A DNA stretch of 64,000 bases, taken from NCBI GenBank assembly GCA_900708905.1, contig CAADRB010000018.1, positions 148,821-212,820 of the forward strand, written 5' to 3'. The notes beneath the pieces are model-generated. The model saw nothing but the letters and a program-made list of their open reading frames with translations. It was not told the origin of the DNA and searched no databases. This DNA is from Hymenolepis diminuta (taxonomy: Eukaryota; Platyhelminthes; Cestoda; Cyclophyllidea; Hymenolepididae). Below, piece by piece: positions 11,801 to 23,886 of this stretch. A program made the position numbers and the translations under genes. The first letter of the stretch is position 1, and each line of letters opens with the position of its first letter.

Positions 11801-14800
11801 TCTTTAAAATTGATTGAGAAATAGAAATAGATTTTGTTGAGTGTTATATTCATGTCAAAGTGGTCATTATTAAGTTTATCTTTGTGTGCATGCTACATAT
11901 AAAAAATAATATGATTCCTAAAAATAATTCTCATATGTTTTACTATTTAACAGACTTTATCATGTACAAAATAAATATCGGTGTCTTTTAAGGTCTCTTG
12001 AAAGAAATCCGCAGATATGACTCGTCTCGATTCCCAAGATGGACGTTCCGTAGACAACAGATGTCTATCGAAACCTAGCGATAAGACCTCAACTACGGTG
12101 TCTACAGGCGATCCAGCTGTATTAGCGTGTTTGAATATAGGTATCGAAATAGGTGCCAATCATCACGCCGAGACATGCCTGACGTCTAACGAAGAAATGT
12201 TTTGTATATCAACCTAATTTACTTATGAATAAATTAGAGTGGCTTCAGAGACACCTCCGTACTGATCAAGCGACATGAATGACTTGATTTATTCCATCTA
12301 TTCGATCGATGTGGCGCCGGTCCTCATAACCATACTATAGTGCCTGGTTTCGTTAAAATTTGTAATGATACAGTAGATCAAAATACATTTCACTGCAAGA
12401 AAAATAGGTATTTTTTAGCAACTCAATGGTCAAATCGATTTTGTTGATGCTAGACTTCAGAGGGATCCGATGAGCAAGCTCAAGTGTTAATAATAATCGG
12501 GTTTGTGAACTCCGACTAGAAATATGCACCAGATGGACACATCACCAACACACATTTGTAAGATCAGAAATAAAAAAAAACACTTAAATAATAGAGCAAC
12601 AAAGCGTGAGTTGTATACTGGCCTAAATTATTATTTTATCATACTAAAATCACAGTAGCTCGAAACTCAGAAAATAAGGCAGAATCCATAACAATATTGA
12701 GCAATAATAAAACAAACATCTGAACGATGCTAGTCTAAATTAAAAATTTAGAACATTTAAAGGAATATGATTTTCTCGGGAAAAAACGAATTATTTCTAC
12801 TCAATGGGAGGAAAACAGATGATTAATATAACGGCAAGTAGCGATCCACGTATTTAGATGCCTTACAGTAATTAAAAGTTGTGTTTCCCTGATTTGTTGT
12901 GGTTAAGCTGATTAAGCGATAGGAATGTCTAAACCGAAAAAATGAATGATTCATTAAGTGTATCATTGCACCTTATTTCTCAAGGTGACGAAATACATTT
13001 CAAACCCGCAAACATCTTTCAATAAGTAAATATACTTTGTAGCACTGTTTACTCATTCTCTTTCAAAATTATCGAAACGGACAGGACAGAAGAAAGTATA
13101 AACTAGCTAATCCGTGGGAATTCCGTTCTCTTAATGTGCAGTTGATGACAACTTGAAATGGCAGTGTTCTACATACTAGATATAATCATTAACTAGCTAG
13201 AAGGTATTTTCGAGGCGAATGGTTGATGTTTTCAACCACTCTTCGATATTCAATATCATTCTGTATCGATTTGTTCTTTGTAAATAATAAGCAAGGTGTT
13301 TCGATTCCTTACTCTTTATCACTTCCATCATTAAATGTTGTCTCCTCATACTTTTGGGTTTGAGCGGATGAATTAAGGTGGCCAGTAGGAAAAGCAGAAG
13401 AATGTGAAAGCATGAAATTCCAAAGCCACGTTCTTGTAGTACATGGGTTTGGTTAAATTAACGCAAGGTCATTAACAGGAAAGATATTGATGTAAAAGAC
13501 ATCACACTCAAAACTACAAATGAGAATCCGAAATCCAACTTTTCACTTTGATTTCCGCCGTTTGTGAAAAGAATCCTCTAAATTAGATAATTCAGATCTC
13601 ATTTTCAACAATAGATGTTTGCTTAGTCACTGTAAATGAAATACGCTCCCAAATCAGCACTCTAACAAATATATGTTAGGCTTATCACAGATCGATTGAT
13701 AGCACTGATAAGCAAGTTATTGAAGTTCCTGCTGCAAGTTATGGCACTTTTAATTATTAAACTATATGTTTTCACGACAATGAAAGACTTCATGTTTTTA
13801 ATATTTACCTTTGCGCTATTTTAAGATACTCAAAACAAACTTATAGGGTAAATTTACAAAAATATTGAATCAACGTAACCTGCGATTGTAATTGAAAGAT
13901 GTTTTGTGAAAAATTATTTATTTCCCATTAAACCATTTCATCGGTTATTTCAAACAGTGGGAGCACACAATTAGAATTCTAACCCACTTCATCGAATACA
14001 GACACAACTACTAGACATTCAAAGGTAACAGTAAACGAGAAGACTGAACAATTGTCTTGAAGCAAACAGACCAATCAAAACACACTTTTAATGTCAGTAC
14101 ATTGAAATATTTACTGCAGTGCTAAGGCGAATTTTATCATTAACATGATCGGAGGAAAAATTTAACTTGCTGATCAAGTATACATTAATGGAAACGAAAT
14201 CTTCGTTCTTTGTAAAGGATACACCTCTTACTTCTTGAGGATATTTACGACGAAAGTCTTTAAAAAATATAAATAATTAGAAAAGTAGCTAAAACAGACA
14301 GGTAGTTGTCTGTAAAAACGATCTCAAACAAACTCCCTTACGTAAGCGTTATACTTTGACAAAGGAATATAATTGAATAGATCAAGGAAAGTGTGGCGAA
14401 TTGTAAGCAGGACACCAAGACCCGACTAGATCAAAGTGAGGATTCCAGCGAGTAAGGGGGAGAGAACAGAGGAAAGCGAAGGAGCCGGTAAGTAACAAGC
14501 TTACCTCTGCGCACGTGTATGTGTGTGAGTGGAAGTATAAAGACAATTTATATGACTCATTTGGGTAAGGACGCACATGAGAACATGAGTGCAGATGTAC
14601 TTTTAAGTGAAACGAGACGGTTATAGAAATGGGGAGGGGTCAATAAACGCGTTTAGACATGAGATAGACGTTTTGACCCATAGGACTGTCAAGACATCAC
14701 TGTGGCTTCGTGGACGAAAAACCGAAATATTGCGATTAAAGAGTAAATATGGAAACACACACAATCATCCTTCAAAAGAAAACCAATTCTCACAGGAGTG

Positions 14801-17382
14801 TATTGAATTAAAGAACATTGGAATGCATCTATGCAACAGAATAACACTCGAAATTGGACTGCAAGGTCTTATTCGTTCTGTTATTCAGATATATTTTATC
14901 TTGGATACTTTGAAATGCTTGTAAGCGGCCGTGGGTCGAACTTTATCCCTTTCAGTTTGCGATCTGTATGTTTTACATCAGCACTTATCATCAGACGATT
15001 GTTAATATTGATTGATCTATGAAAGAATAAATATAGGTTACTGACTCTGTCATATATGGAAGAGGGGATTTCTATAAATAAGAGACCAAGAGGAAAGGAA
15101 CCAAACAGAAAGCTATGATATGCTTCTTATTAATATTCTCATATGCTTTCTTGTTTGCATGTTATGCCTAGATGGTGTAGAGGGTCTCGACACTCATCGG
15201 GCCATATTTATTAATTAAAGTGACAAACCTACAGATTGTTCAATAGTCATAGAATGTGAGTCGCAAGACAGGACGACTACAAAAAGTGAGTTTAATGGGT
15301 TTTAGATCACTATTACTAAGACTAACTAAATAACAAATGACAGACAAACCTGAATGGAATCCGCGATAGGATGGTTCTGAACTTCATGCGGACACCAACG
15401 GTGGAGAGCATCAGCAACCTGTTTATTAATTTGATTGAGATTACCCAGTCGCTTGTTAATTTGCTTTTGCAAATCGATGAAATGCTTCACAGAATCCAAC
15501 ATATCTTGGGATTTCTGGGCCAATAACTCTGTTGATTTCTTTGGTGAAAGTGATTCAACAATTTCACCAGTCATTATGTCACTGTTTTCGCCGTTTACGA
15601 TCGTGTTGTCCTGGAAATGAAGAGAAATTTGAGATGGTCAAAGAAAGAAAATGGGATTCAAATTTCTGCTCAGTTCACGATGTATCGGCGAGTAAATAAT
15701 AATCATAAGGTGTGATTGAATGGGAAATTATTGCAAGGACGACTCTAGTTTAGAAATCACCAACTTAGGAGAAAAAAATGGTTAGGCTATTGCTCTAACT
15801 TTATGAACTACAAGATAAGAAGGAAACAGAGACGGTGGCAGAATAGTCATTTGCGGAGAGAACATGGAGACGGTTGTACCTATGTGACAGAGTCAAGAAA
15901 CATAAAAGGGTATCGGATAATGAGAGATGATTTACAGAAATCAGCGAAAAGATAAGTCACAGCTACAAAAAGAGAATTCGACTATAGAATATTGGACATC
16001 TCAAGAGCGAAAACTCTTCCAAAGGAGTACCAGTTTGAGAAAATTCGTCTTGTCTGCCACGTCAGAGGAAATGGGCACAGACTTGCGTGTGCATTAGCCA
16101 ATAATGACCAACAAGCCAAATGAAGGATTACCAAAACAGATCGAGCTTTGGAAACGACGCGTGAACACACACCTGGAGTTTATAGATATAAAGATCAAAT
16201 CAGGAGAACTACTTTATGAAAAGAAAACATTTCTCCAGCTTCTTTAGAGAAATTCGGAGAAAAGAAAGTACAACAGTTCCAGTGGAAGGACTGAATAGAA
16301 AAATAATACCAGTGTCAAAATTGAAAATTATATATTTACTTGCTGCATTTGAAGTTTGATCAAATAGCTATGGATAACTATTCCAAAACTGATTCACATA
16401 ACATATGCTCTAATGAACGTAAATATAAGAAATTAAAGGATTTAAGTTTAAAATTTGAGTAAAAAAATTAAGAAATATAAATTTTTGGCTTAATATTTGG
16501 CTATAATTTACCTTCATGTACTCAACAAGAACGGAAAACATTTTTCAAAAACATACTCATACAGTTGCGCTGGAATTTGGAACAGACATAAAACTCATAC
16601 ATACCTATCTCGGGATGTAATCATTGGTACAAACTTTAAATAATAATGAAAAATAAATACAAGATATAACTAAAAAACACACTGAATCTTGTAAGAATGA
16701 AGTCCAATCTTCACTTTCTCGCAGGAAAGACCGAAGGATAGGAGAGTGACTAATACGAGGATGCGAGAGACATCGGTTAAGAAAGACTTCCAAACCTTGT
16801 CTTCGTGAATCGATAAGATCCGAGTCAAAGCGTTTGCCAACAACAGCTCCAGGAATTGAATCGAGTGAGACTTGACCACCAACTGAGCGAGCACCGATAG
16901 CGGAAGCAAACTTATACCATCCGCTGCTAGCACCGTCATGTTTAGGAGGAAGTGGGGGAAGAAGACACGTCGGCAGTTCTTTTTTAAGCATTTCATGAAG
17001 TCTGTAAAACTCAGAAAACCGACGAGAAACACACCATGACTTTATGCCCTTAGATAAAATCTGAGCTTTATCGGTAAGAGCCTAAAAAGATAGCAAGAAT
17101 AAAGCTTTTAAAATATTAATTCAGACTTCTCCGAATGCGGTATGTCTTTCATGCAAATTGACTTCCGCAATCGGATCATGTCTACGTAAACGCCAAGTAT
17201 AGGAATGAAATGATTTTATTTACCTTGACTTGAACAAAGTAGGCAACGAAGTCATGATCTTTTATATCATAATCCGGAATAGTGACGGAGAAATCACGAG
17301 AAACCAGCATAATGCTCCAGACTTCACCAATCTCACACAAGGTTAACACAATTAAACCGCCTAAACATAGAGATGACCTCAT
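8870..17382 (-). CDS. SNX4: Sorting nexin 4 (PX-BAR protein)
   Basis: Six minus-strand exons: 17224-17382, 16683-17081, 15350-15610, 10867-11073, 9636-9845 and 8870-9160. Every junction is phase 0, giving about 508 residues (human about 450). SNX4 binds PtdIns3P through its PX domain and drives endosome recycling and autophagy-linked membrane transport through a BAR dimer. Exons 1-2 encode the PX domain: RDFSVTIPDYDI, then the RRFSEF motif, a PPLPPK loop and DSRRQGLEVFLNRCLSHP. Exons 3-6 form the helical BAR region, aligning with human SNX4 around HSLDSYHSLL, the ISGLKSLF segment and KKSMAEEYAFFEKQQSEDL. Two oddities: the first 22 residues look hydrophobic like a signal peptide, so a true upstream first exon may be missing; and the tail after the last BAR helix has roughly 35 extra polar residues. 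One intron contains a 25-N gap. Identification is firm; the N-terminus is uncertain. Confidence 0.9.
9326..9350. other. Assembly gap (25 N)
   Basis: Run of 25 N inside the last intron of SNX4. The true length of the missing sequence is unknown. Confidence 1.
11947..12159 (-). other. Intronic open frame of unknown nature
   Basis: A 70-codon minus-strand frame inside the largest SNX4 intron (11074-15349). It reads like ordinary protein with balanced composition (ends IYFVHDKVC then TAA) and is less AT-rich than the surrounding intron. It abuts a dispersed repeat at 12240-12330. No family is recognised. A retrotransposon remnant, an old pseudogene or chance are all possible. I do not claim it as a gene. 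Confidence 0.2.
12240..12330 (-). repeat. Dispersed repeat, copy 1 (partner at 38.4 kb)
   Basis: On the minus strand this segment contains GCCACATCGATCGAATA followed by a region with GATCAGTACGGAGGTG. The same order occurs on the + strand near 38374-38440 (GCCACATCGATCGAATA ... GATCAGTTCGGAGGTG). The two copies share the left motif exactly and the right one with one mismatch. Confidence 0.6.
14380..14790 (-). repeat. LTR-like dispersed repeat, copy A
   Basis: Lies in the large SNX4 intron. It aligns with 44.27-44.72 kb in the same orientation: both contain CAGRACACCAA near the left end, GGCGGTTATAGAAA-like and GACGCGTTTAGACATG segments, an ACTTCGTGG-type segment, and a shared ATCCTTCA block. 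Substantially diverged. I interpret it as a decayed LTR or solo LTR. Confidence 0.55.
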
Positions 17383-17708
17383 AATAGCAATTAAGTAGTC
17401 CGAATGCTGATTACGGATTATGTATTAAATTTTAAAAACTGAAATTCGAAATATTATGAATTTAAAATTTAATTTATAACATACTAAGCTTATTTAGCAT
17501 CTAATATTGCTTGCCAATTTAGAACAAATTAAAAATCTTTGATCACAATTGTACACTATTAACAGAACATTATTTAGATAATGTAACAAAAATGATTTTT
17601 GCTTTGGGCTTCGCATAAATACATGTAATTTTCCACTGCGCCAATTACGAAGTTGTGTAGGAAAATTGCTATTGGTGGATAGCGTTAGTATTGTATTTTA
17701 TAGGTGGT
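17383..17708. promoter_or_regulatory. Shared upstream region of SNX4 and the coiled-coil gene
   Basis: Start codons of two divergent genes lie 326 bases apart. The interval is very AT-rich and must hold both promoters, or one untranslated SNX4 exon. No specific element was identified. Confidence 0.4.
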
Positions 17709-20157
17709 ATGCTCCCTCAAATCAAAGCTTCGGAAACAGAAAGATTGCGATCAGAATTGGAGCAAGTATTATCCTCGGTAACAGAAAATGTAGACATTTT
17801 AAATCGTTCAATTTTGAATCAACAAAGTAAAGAAACTCAATCTTGTACAGAGCTTGTGGTTGAGGAGGATGTAAGTAATCGATTTCTTAATTGACTTTTA
17901 GGTCGAGAAATTGTTAAAACTCTTCCAAAAGTTCTCAAATACAGGCGTTCAATCGCCAATGTAATGCTTACTATTAGTGTAATGTTTTAGTGCTTCTGTT
18001 CGCCTTAATGATGCCTTAAAAAAATATTCTGGTAATGTTCTATCAAGCACTCTAAGTTCTGTAATCGATTCAAAGCTTGTTGGCGAAAATTTCGAGTCTC
18101 TATCTAATATTAATATTCATTACTCAGAGGATACCGAGGAACGATTAATTGATGTAAGAAAACCAGCCTTTTAATACTTTGATTCAGAAATTGCGCTTCG
18201 AACACATTCTTTCTTATTCTAATTCCATAGAACTCTTTGATCGTTGTCTAGAACTAAGACATCTAAGAGACGAACTTTTGGTGAGTTTGTCCTCTACTTT
18301 TCATTCATTAGACTAAAGTTAATTCTTCGTCAATTCAATCGCAAGCCCAAATTCTAGGTCTAGTAGCAAAACAAAAATACCTCAAAAGTAGTTTGAAATC
18401 TTTCCAATTTCGAGAAGAGCATCTCAACACTTTAAAACGACGTATGCGCGAATCTGCTAAATTTTCAGCAGAATTCAACACTTTATATGTAAATCATATT
18501 TCCTTTTCAGTTTATTATTTTAGACGGAAAAGAAGAACAAGCTAAAGTCCCTCAATTCCTATCTTGAGAGTCTGTGGAAAAGCTTAACTTCATCAAAACT
18601 AAGAACTCTGGAGAGTTATAGCCGTGCTTTGAATTCATCAAATCGTCTATCTAATCTAGTTAAAGATATCTGGAGTCATAACGACGGCAAGGCAATCAAT
18701 CTAGCATCCTCTGCTGCAATGAACATTTCTCAATGTTCTTACACTCCGTACTTAAAGTATCACAAATATTTTTGCCATTTTCATTGTTTTACATTTCTAG
18801 TAACTGCATAACACTCCCTCTCTATCAAGAGATATGCAAGCGATTAAATTCCGCACCTTTAATAACAGTAAGTTTTAAAATGCGCGCAGTGTTTACCATC
18901 CTCTTCTCCTTTTAGCCAATCGGCAGAATTGTTGATCGAATTCAATCAATTGTTGCTGACTGCAAAAATATTGATCTAATTAATGAGGAGCTAAGTCGCT
19001 CTTTGGGTAGTCTAAAATCCCTGCGAGATGGCCTACACAATTCACTGGGTAGGATCAAATTTTATTCCGTTTGCCGTATACAATTCAGTTGAGGCGTTAG
19101 TTTTGATCAATTTTCGATAAATTTTAGAAACTTCACGAAATGCGGAGAAAGAGATTTGTTTGGCAATGGCTGGACTTCTGAAGAAGATTTCAGTGAACTG
19201 CGCCAAACTGACTGATAGTCAAAAGAGATTAGACGATATTTGGAATTACTGGTTGGTGGGTACTTGAATTCTTTGTGGATAAAGGCCTATTGTGTAAATG
19301 TAATATTTTTTGTCTTAATAGGTCTGAATTCTTACCACAAGATGAAAATCAGGCATGTTCGCTGGTAAGTTTTGAAGTGCTGAAATCATTTCCTCTTTAT
19401 TTATCTGATGGTTTGTAGGAAGTTTTTTTTATAGTGATACACAGCCGAAGATATACTACGTGTGCTCAGATCCACTATAAAGAAGGTAGAAAACTTGGAA
19501 TTTAAATTTCTCTTCGTTTGATTAGGAAAATGGAATAATTTGTATTTAGCTTGGATATGGTGAATTGAATAGTTTCCTGATTAGCCAGCAATATAACAGT
19601 GAAGACTGCGTTATCTGATATCAAAATAGAAGAATAGTAATCAAATTTCGTTTCCGGAATTTTATAAATTCGGCTCTGGAAGTTGACCATATTGACCTCT
19701 TGCTATTTCACCTCGTCAGTACTTGTCAAAGCAACCTATGTTTCTATTGGCCTGTTATCGTTTAGAAGATAGTTTTACTTCTAATTTTGAGCAGAACCCT
19801 ATTTGAACTGCGTGTATAGGAAGTGTATGAACGTTAACAGTAGTATCAAATACATATGTTTTTTGTTCGTAAGGTCATATCTTGTACAAAATCGTCTCAA
19901 ATTTTTCATGAACTCTTTAACGGCATCTGTAATAAATGCATTAATATATGTTTATGAATACCCCTTTCTTCATTGTAGGATGATCTGATGAAATTCTGAT
20001 GATTGAATCTCAGCTCCTTTCTCTGTAAATAAAAATCGATCATGAACCCCAAATTTCTACCAGTCACTTTTTATTTAATCGTTTTTAGCTCTGCTTACAG
20101 TTAAATAATCCCAAGAATAAAATGTCCATTTCAGTTAAGGAAGTGTCTGTCTTGTGA
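17709..20157 (+). CDS. Coiled-coil protein of unknown function, eleven exons
   Basis: Exons 17709-17870, 17902-17960, 17991-18153, 18188-18280, 18312-18488, 18524-18756, 18801-18867, 18916-19048, 19128-19251, 19322-19364 and, less certainly, 20089-20157. The first four introns are 31, 30, 34 and 31 nt, and later ones grow. All phases agree, giving about 440 residues. The protein is almost entirely helical and charged with heptad-like stretches (for example ERLRSELEQVLSSV near the start and KLTDSQKRLDDIWNYW near the end). No catalytic motif, signal peptide or membrane span is seen. Style and length would suit a subunit of a cytoskeletal or spindle complex, but I cannot assign a family. The exon 9 donor was chosen (19252) because the alternative at 19256 gives a stop. 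The last exon is tentative: an open helical stretch near 19449-19488 is out of phase with this model. Confidence 0.65.
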
Positions 20158-20959
20158 TTCACTACTTGGGTTTATAAGCTCTGATGACGGTCGAGCAATA
20201 TGTCTTACAACGCTTAATTTTGGGATAAAGGAGAAGGACTACGAGTCTTATCGTGTATATCTACCAAAACACGGATTCGATACTCATTGATGTACATTCA
20301 GCAATCGAAATTGTTAGATCCAACAATTAATACTAGCCAATAGAGGACTGATGACAGAATGCGTGTTTCGCATCGGATTACCTCCGATAAGTGCTACGGT
20401 TTAGCAAAGTAGAACTAGAGTCACCAGATGTAGAGCTACTGGGGTTAAGAAAGCAATAGTTAGAGTAGAGTATCGCTTGAATGATAAGTAACAGAGAAAT
20501 ATACAAAGAGGATTGCAAATGTGGTAGATGGTGCTGGAGATATTAGGAGCTGGCTTAAGGACTCGGGTCTTGAAGTTTGTCGGTAAGAGCTTGGGGAAAA
20601 GATGCTTACAGTAACAGAGTAGACAAAAACATCTGAAGTAGTGTGAGGATAATATGGTGGTCCTAGTGTGCGAGAGATGCTGTGAAGTGGATGGTTGTGT
20701 ACTTACAAAGGCCTGGATCTCCTAAGAATGTGAGAGACAATGGTATGAACGTGGAAATAAGAGCCTTGATTACGTTATGGTTCCATCCCTTTGACTGATA
20801 AGATGGGTTTTGAGAGGCTTCAGTTTATTGACTTATTACATTGTAACCTTTGTGCAGCTCATATCACACTATTTAATTTAACATATTTATGCCTCTAATT
20901 ATGTGTTTATCCTATCTGTTATTAATTACTTAATAGGATGTAGCGGCTAAGGGATAACA

Positions 20960-21440
20960 GCAGATGAAGAAAAAGGACACCAAGGATTGTGTTAGACAAG
21001 ATGTATTGAACAAAATTCGATACAAAGTCTCAAAGGAAAGTAGTGGCTTGGAAGAGCAGCGGGTATGGCGTTTACTGAACAGTTAGTGTCGTAGTGTGTG
21101 TGTGTGTGTGTCCGGGACCATGGGTCTTTTTTATCGACGCTTTGAGTGAGGACATGCATAGAGATATATATGCGTGTTTTGATTGGTCGGTATGATTGTG
21201 GTGGAAGGACAGGCCGGTGCAGGCAGGACCGATTGATAACTAAGCTGACTAAGCGATGTCCTTTCCGATCGATGAAAAGTATACCGGTTGAGGACACACG
21301 GTGTTTGTTGGAGTACAGTGGATAACAGGAAAGGGTAAGAACTTACAGACATAATAATAGGACAAGATAGTTAAGTTTGATGAGGAATAGGGATAATATA
21401 GAAAAATATTTCGGTGAGAAGGGGTTCACCTTTCAAGGAA
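20960..21440 (-). repeat. LTR-like repeat, copy B (inverted relative to copy C)
   Basis: The left end contains GGACACCAAGGATTG and GATGTATTGAA, which is the reverse complement of the core in copies C and D. At 21384-21400 it carries the complement of CTATATTATCCCTATTC, an exact 17-base match to copy C. A second block near 21243-21277 matches copy C with a few mismatches. It also contains a GT-dinucleotide run. Confidence 0.6.
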
Positions 21441-22229
21441 AAGGAATTATAGGTAATCTTTGATAAACAGAGAAACTCAAAATACGTGTTGGCGATAAAA
21501 TGAGGTGTTAAAATAGGGGGAGGGAGGTATGACTGTTGAGTAACGGCAAGTGAGGTAAGGCCGAAGCCTATAGTAAACAGATAATAAAGTATATGATAAG
21601 AGATAAGATTAAGACACAAGGAACGTGATCCAACTATGAGTTTAATAAAGAATACAGAGAGTGAATCAGCTTAAAAGTCTATAACAGAAAGAAAGGGGGA
21701 GAGGTGAACCAAGAAAAATTGTGAAATACAAAGAGAATGCGATCATCTAATCACAATGATCACTTCTCTCTCAAGCAGCGTGGGGCTGCGGTTGAGGCTA
21801 TCACACATTTAAGCTCCTCATTAGTCCATTCTGCATCCATATTGGTCCGTGTGCTTAGGTGCAAGTTCTCGAACTGACTGGCGTGGTTGCTGGCTCAGCC
21901 AACTTCCAATTCTGTAGTAGTAGCGCACTTGGAGGTTTATATAGAGAATTCTTTTAGGCAGCAGATCTATTAAAAGTAGAATAATTTACCAACTTAGGAT
22001 TGAAGGGCAATAGAAAAGTCGTAACAAGGGTAAAAATAAGGAACTTTGCTGAGGGTAAAAAGAGCCTAAAGATCGATGTGAATTTAGCACAATTATCTGG
22101 ATAGGGCTAAGATGGAGCTGCGGTCGTCAAAGTACGTACTGATAAATAGCGTTGGTACACGTGTTGTCTAATGTGTCTCAATACCGCCAATTCAAATTGT
22201 GAAGCCGATTTAGTTTATTAGCGGGTTTT

Positions 22230-22640
22230 TTTGAGGAGAGTGAAGGATGAACCCTTCTCATCGGAATATATTTCTATATTATCCCTATTCTTCAACAAAA
22301 CTATCTTCATCGATCGAAAGGGACTTCGCTTCGTGAGCTTAGTTCAATCCGTCCTGCGGATTACTACTCGTCCTGCGGATTACTACGCGTCCCGCTCGAC
22401 ACACACTTTTTGGCACGAGACACGGCGCGCTGCTCTCTCTCTCACGCTGCTCTCTCTCTTTCTCTCTCTCCCTCGCTCTCTCTCGCTGTTACGCATTGTT
22501 GTTTCCTCGAATACATCTTTGGTCTACTCGACCCTGGTGTTCTGCTTCACAATCTGTGGTTAGCACTTACTTAAACAGCTACGGATTGGTTGTAATTTGC
22601 TAGCTGCGAACTCAGGGTATTCACACGCTACCTGCTACAA
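22230..22640 (+). repeat. LTR-like repeat, copy C
   Basis: Reverse-complement match to copy B at its left end (17 exact bases at 22274-22290) and to 44.18-44.40 kb at its right end (CCTCGAATACATCTTTGGTC and TGGTGTTCTGCTTCACAA). It lacks about 100 bases present in copy B between these blocks. It includes a CT-rich tract and a short tandem duplication of GTCCTGCGGATTACTAC. Confidence 0.6.
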
Positions 22641-23479
22641 GAGATACATGTCTCGGAATCTAGATCCTGTGGAATGAAGTCTCTCTAACGTATCACCACT
22701 CTAATTTATCACGATCTTCACCGGAAAATAATATGGAAATACAAGCAACTCCTACGGATACAAGTAGGTAGGACCAGCAATCATATGCAGGAGTAGTAGC
22801 CCGGGTAGGATAGATAATTAGCTGCCTGTTTGATGCTAATTATCTAAGAGAAAGAGTGAAAGTTATATATATATTTATATAAGAAAATGATACTTTCCCC
22901 GATAATAATTCTTATACGTAAGATCCCTCACCTTCTATCCTTTAATTCCCATTCCTTTTGCTTCCCTTTCATTGGAACAAAGTTATTTAATTTACGGTTG
23001 TAAATGACGCATAATATAAGTCGACCTATCGATATGAAAAAGATGCGTTCTTTTTGACATAGCGGTTTGGGCCGTTTTGTATTGTGGTGTTGTCGGGTTA
23101 TATTGGTAATTGGTAATTTAGGACTCGGCTACGGTATCCTACAGAGAAGAATGGATCATAACAGGTTATATATTTCTTCAAAAAAGATAAACAATCGCCG
23201 GAGAATGAAAAAAAACAGGGCCGACAAAGAACACCGGATCTGTGAATAGAGGGTGTAGGATGTATCCCTCTTCTGAAATATTTTATCTTACAGCTTTCCT
23301 AATTATCACCAAATCTGATTATCTGTCCTCACAAGTTATCTCTGTAAACCTTTAACCCTTCCTGTGACCCGAGCACTCCCTAAACAAACATCGTGTTTTC
23401 TCAGCTGGCCTATGTCTCATTGACCCGGAAAAGGTAAACATACCTCGGCAGACACTGCTTAGTCAACACCCAAAGTGTC

Positions 23480-23870
23480 GACTATAAATAGCCTCTCATG
23501 AAACACACATACTAACAGGGTGGGCCTCAGCTGGACCCCAGCTCGCCAGGCGCATCTCTCGTTGTCCAATCCTCCAGTTCGCAATACTCCCTTGAGACTC
23601 TGTACTGAGCTTACTTCAATACAACCTGGTCTACCCAATCCTTGGTGTTCTTGCTTTCAATCACAATTGCAATTTACCTCTATAACTAGTAACCCGCTAC
23701 AAGGGTTTCCAGGGTCCAGGGTCAAGTCAATCCAGCTCTGCGCTAACGTATTGTTCTTTGACGCTTGGAACTCAAATGATCTTTCACCCGGCGTCAGGTG
23801 ACAATAGTTTATTCGGGAATTAGTGGTGTGCCAGCGAAATTAGGATTGATTGGAAATAAAGATTCTGTGT
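23480..23870 (+). repeat. LTR-like repeat, copy D, with possible LTR end
   Basis: Contains a TATAAATA box near 23485, the family core (CAATACAACCTGGTCTACCC, then CCTTGGTGTTCTTGC) near 23617-23656, and AATAAA near 23857. The layout TATA box, core, poly(A) signal and terminal segment resembles a retrotransposon LTR. Parts after the core also resemble copy C weakly. Confidence 0.5.
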
Positions 23871-23886
23871 ATTGGTGCCCTCATAT
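23871..23886 (+). other. Possible tRNA primer-binding site after LTR-like copy D
   Basis: TTGGTGCCCTCATATT directly follows the presumed LTR end. A TGGTGCCC-like segment just after the 5' LTR is typical of tRNA-primed Ty3/gypsy elements. I saw no gag frame downstream, so this is only suggestive. Confidence 0.3.

Noticed and set aside
12017..12217. 66-codon plus-strand frame in an SNX4 intron
   Set aside because: Antisense to the equally unsupported minus-strand frame. No family or splice evidence.
16670..17032. 120-codon minus-strand frame overlapping the PX exon
   Set aside because: Alternative frame of the SNX4 PX exon; the PX motifs RRFSEF and PPLPPK are in the other frame.
19449..19520. 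Open helical stretch AEDILRVLRSTIKKVENLE in the last intron of the coiled-coil gene
   Set aside because: Protein-like, but out of phase with every donor I could use. Left out of the model and mentioned as an uncertainty there.
21131..22563. Several open frames of 70-110 codons
   Set aside because: They lie inside LTR-like repeats and low-complexity CT/GT tracts. Not coding.
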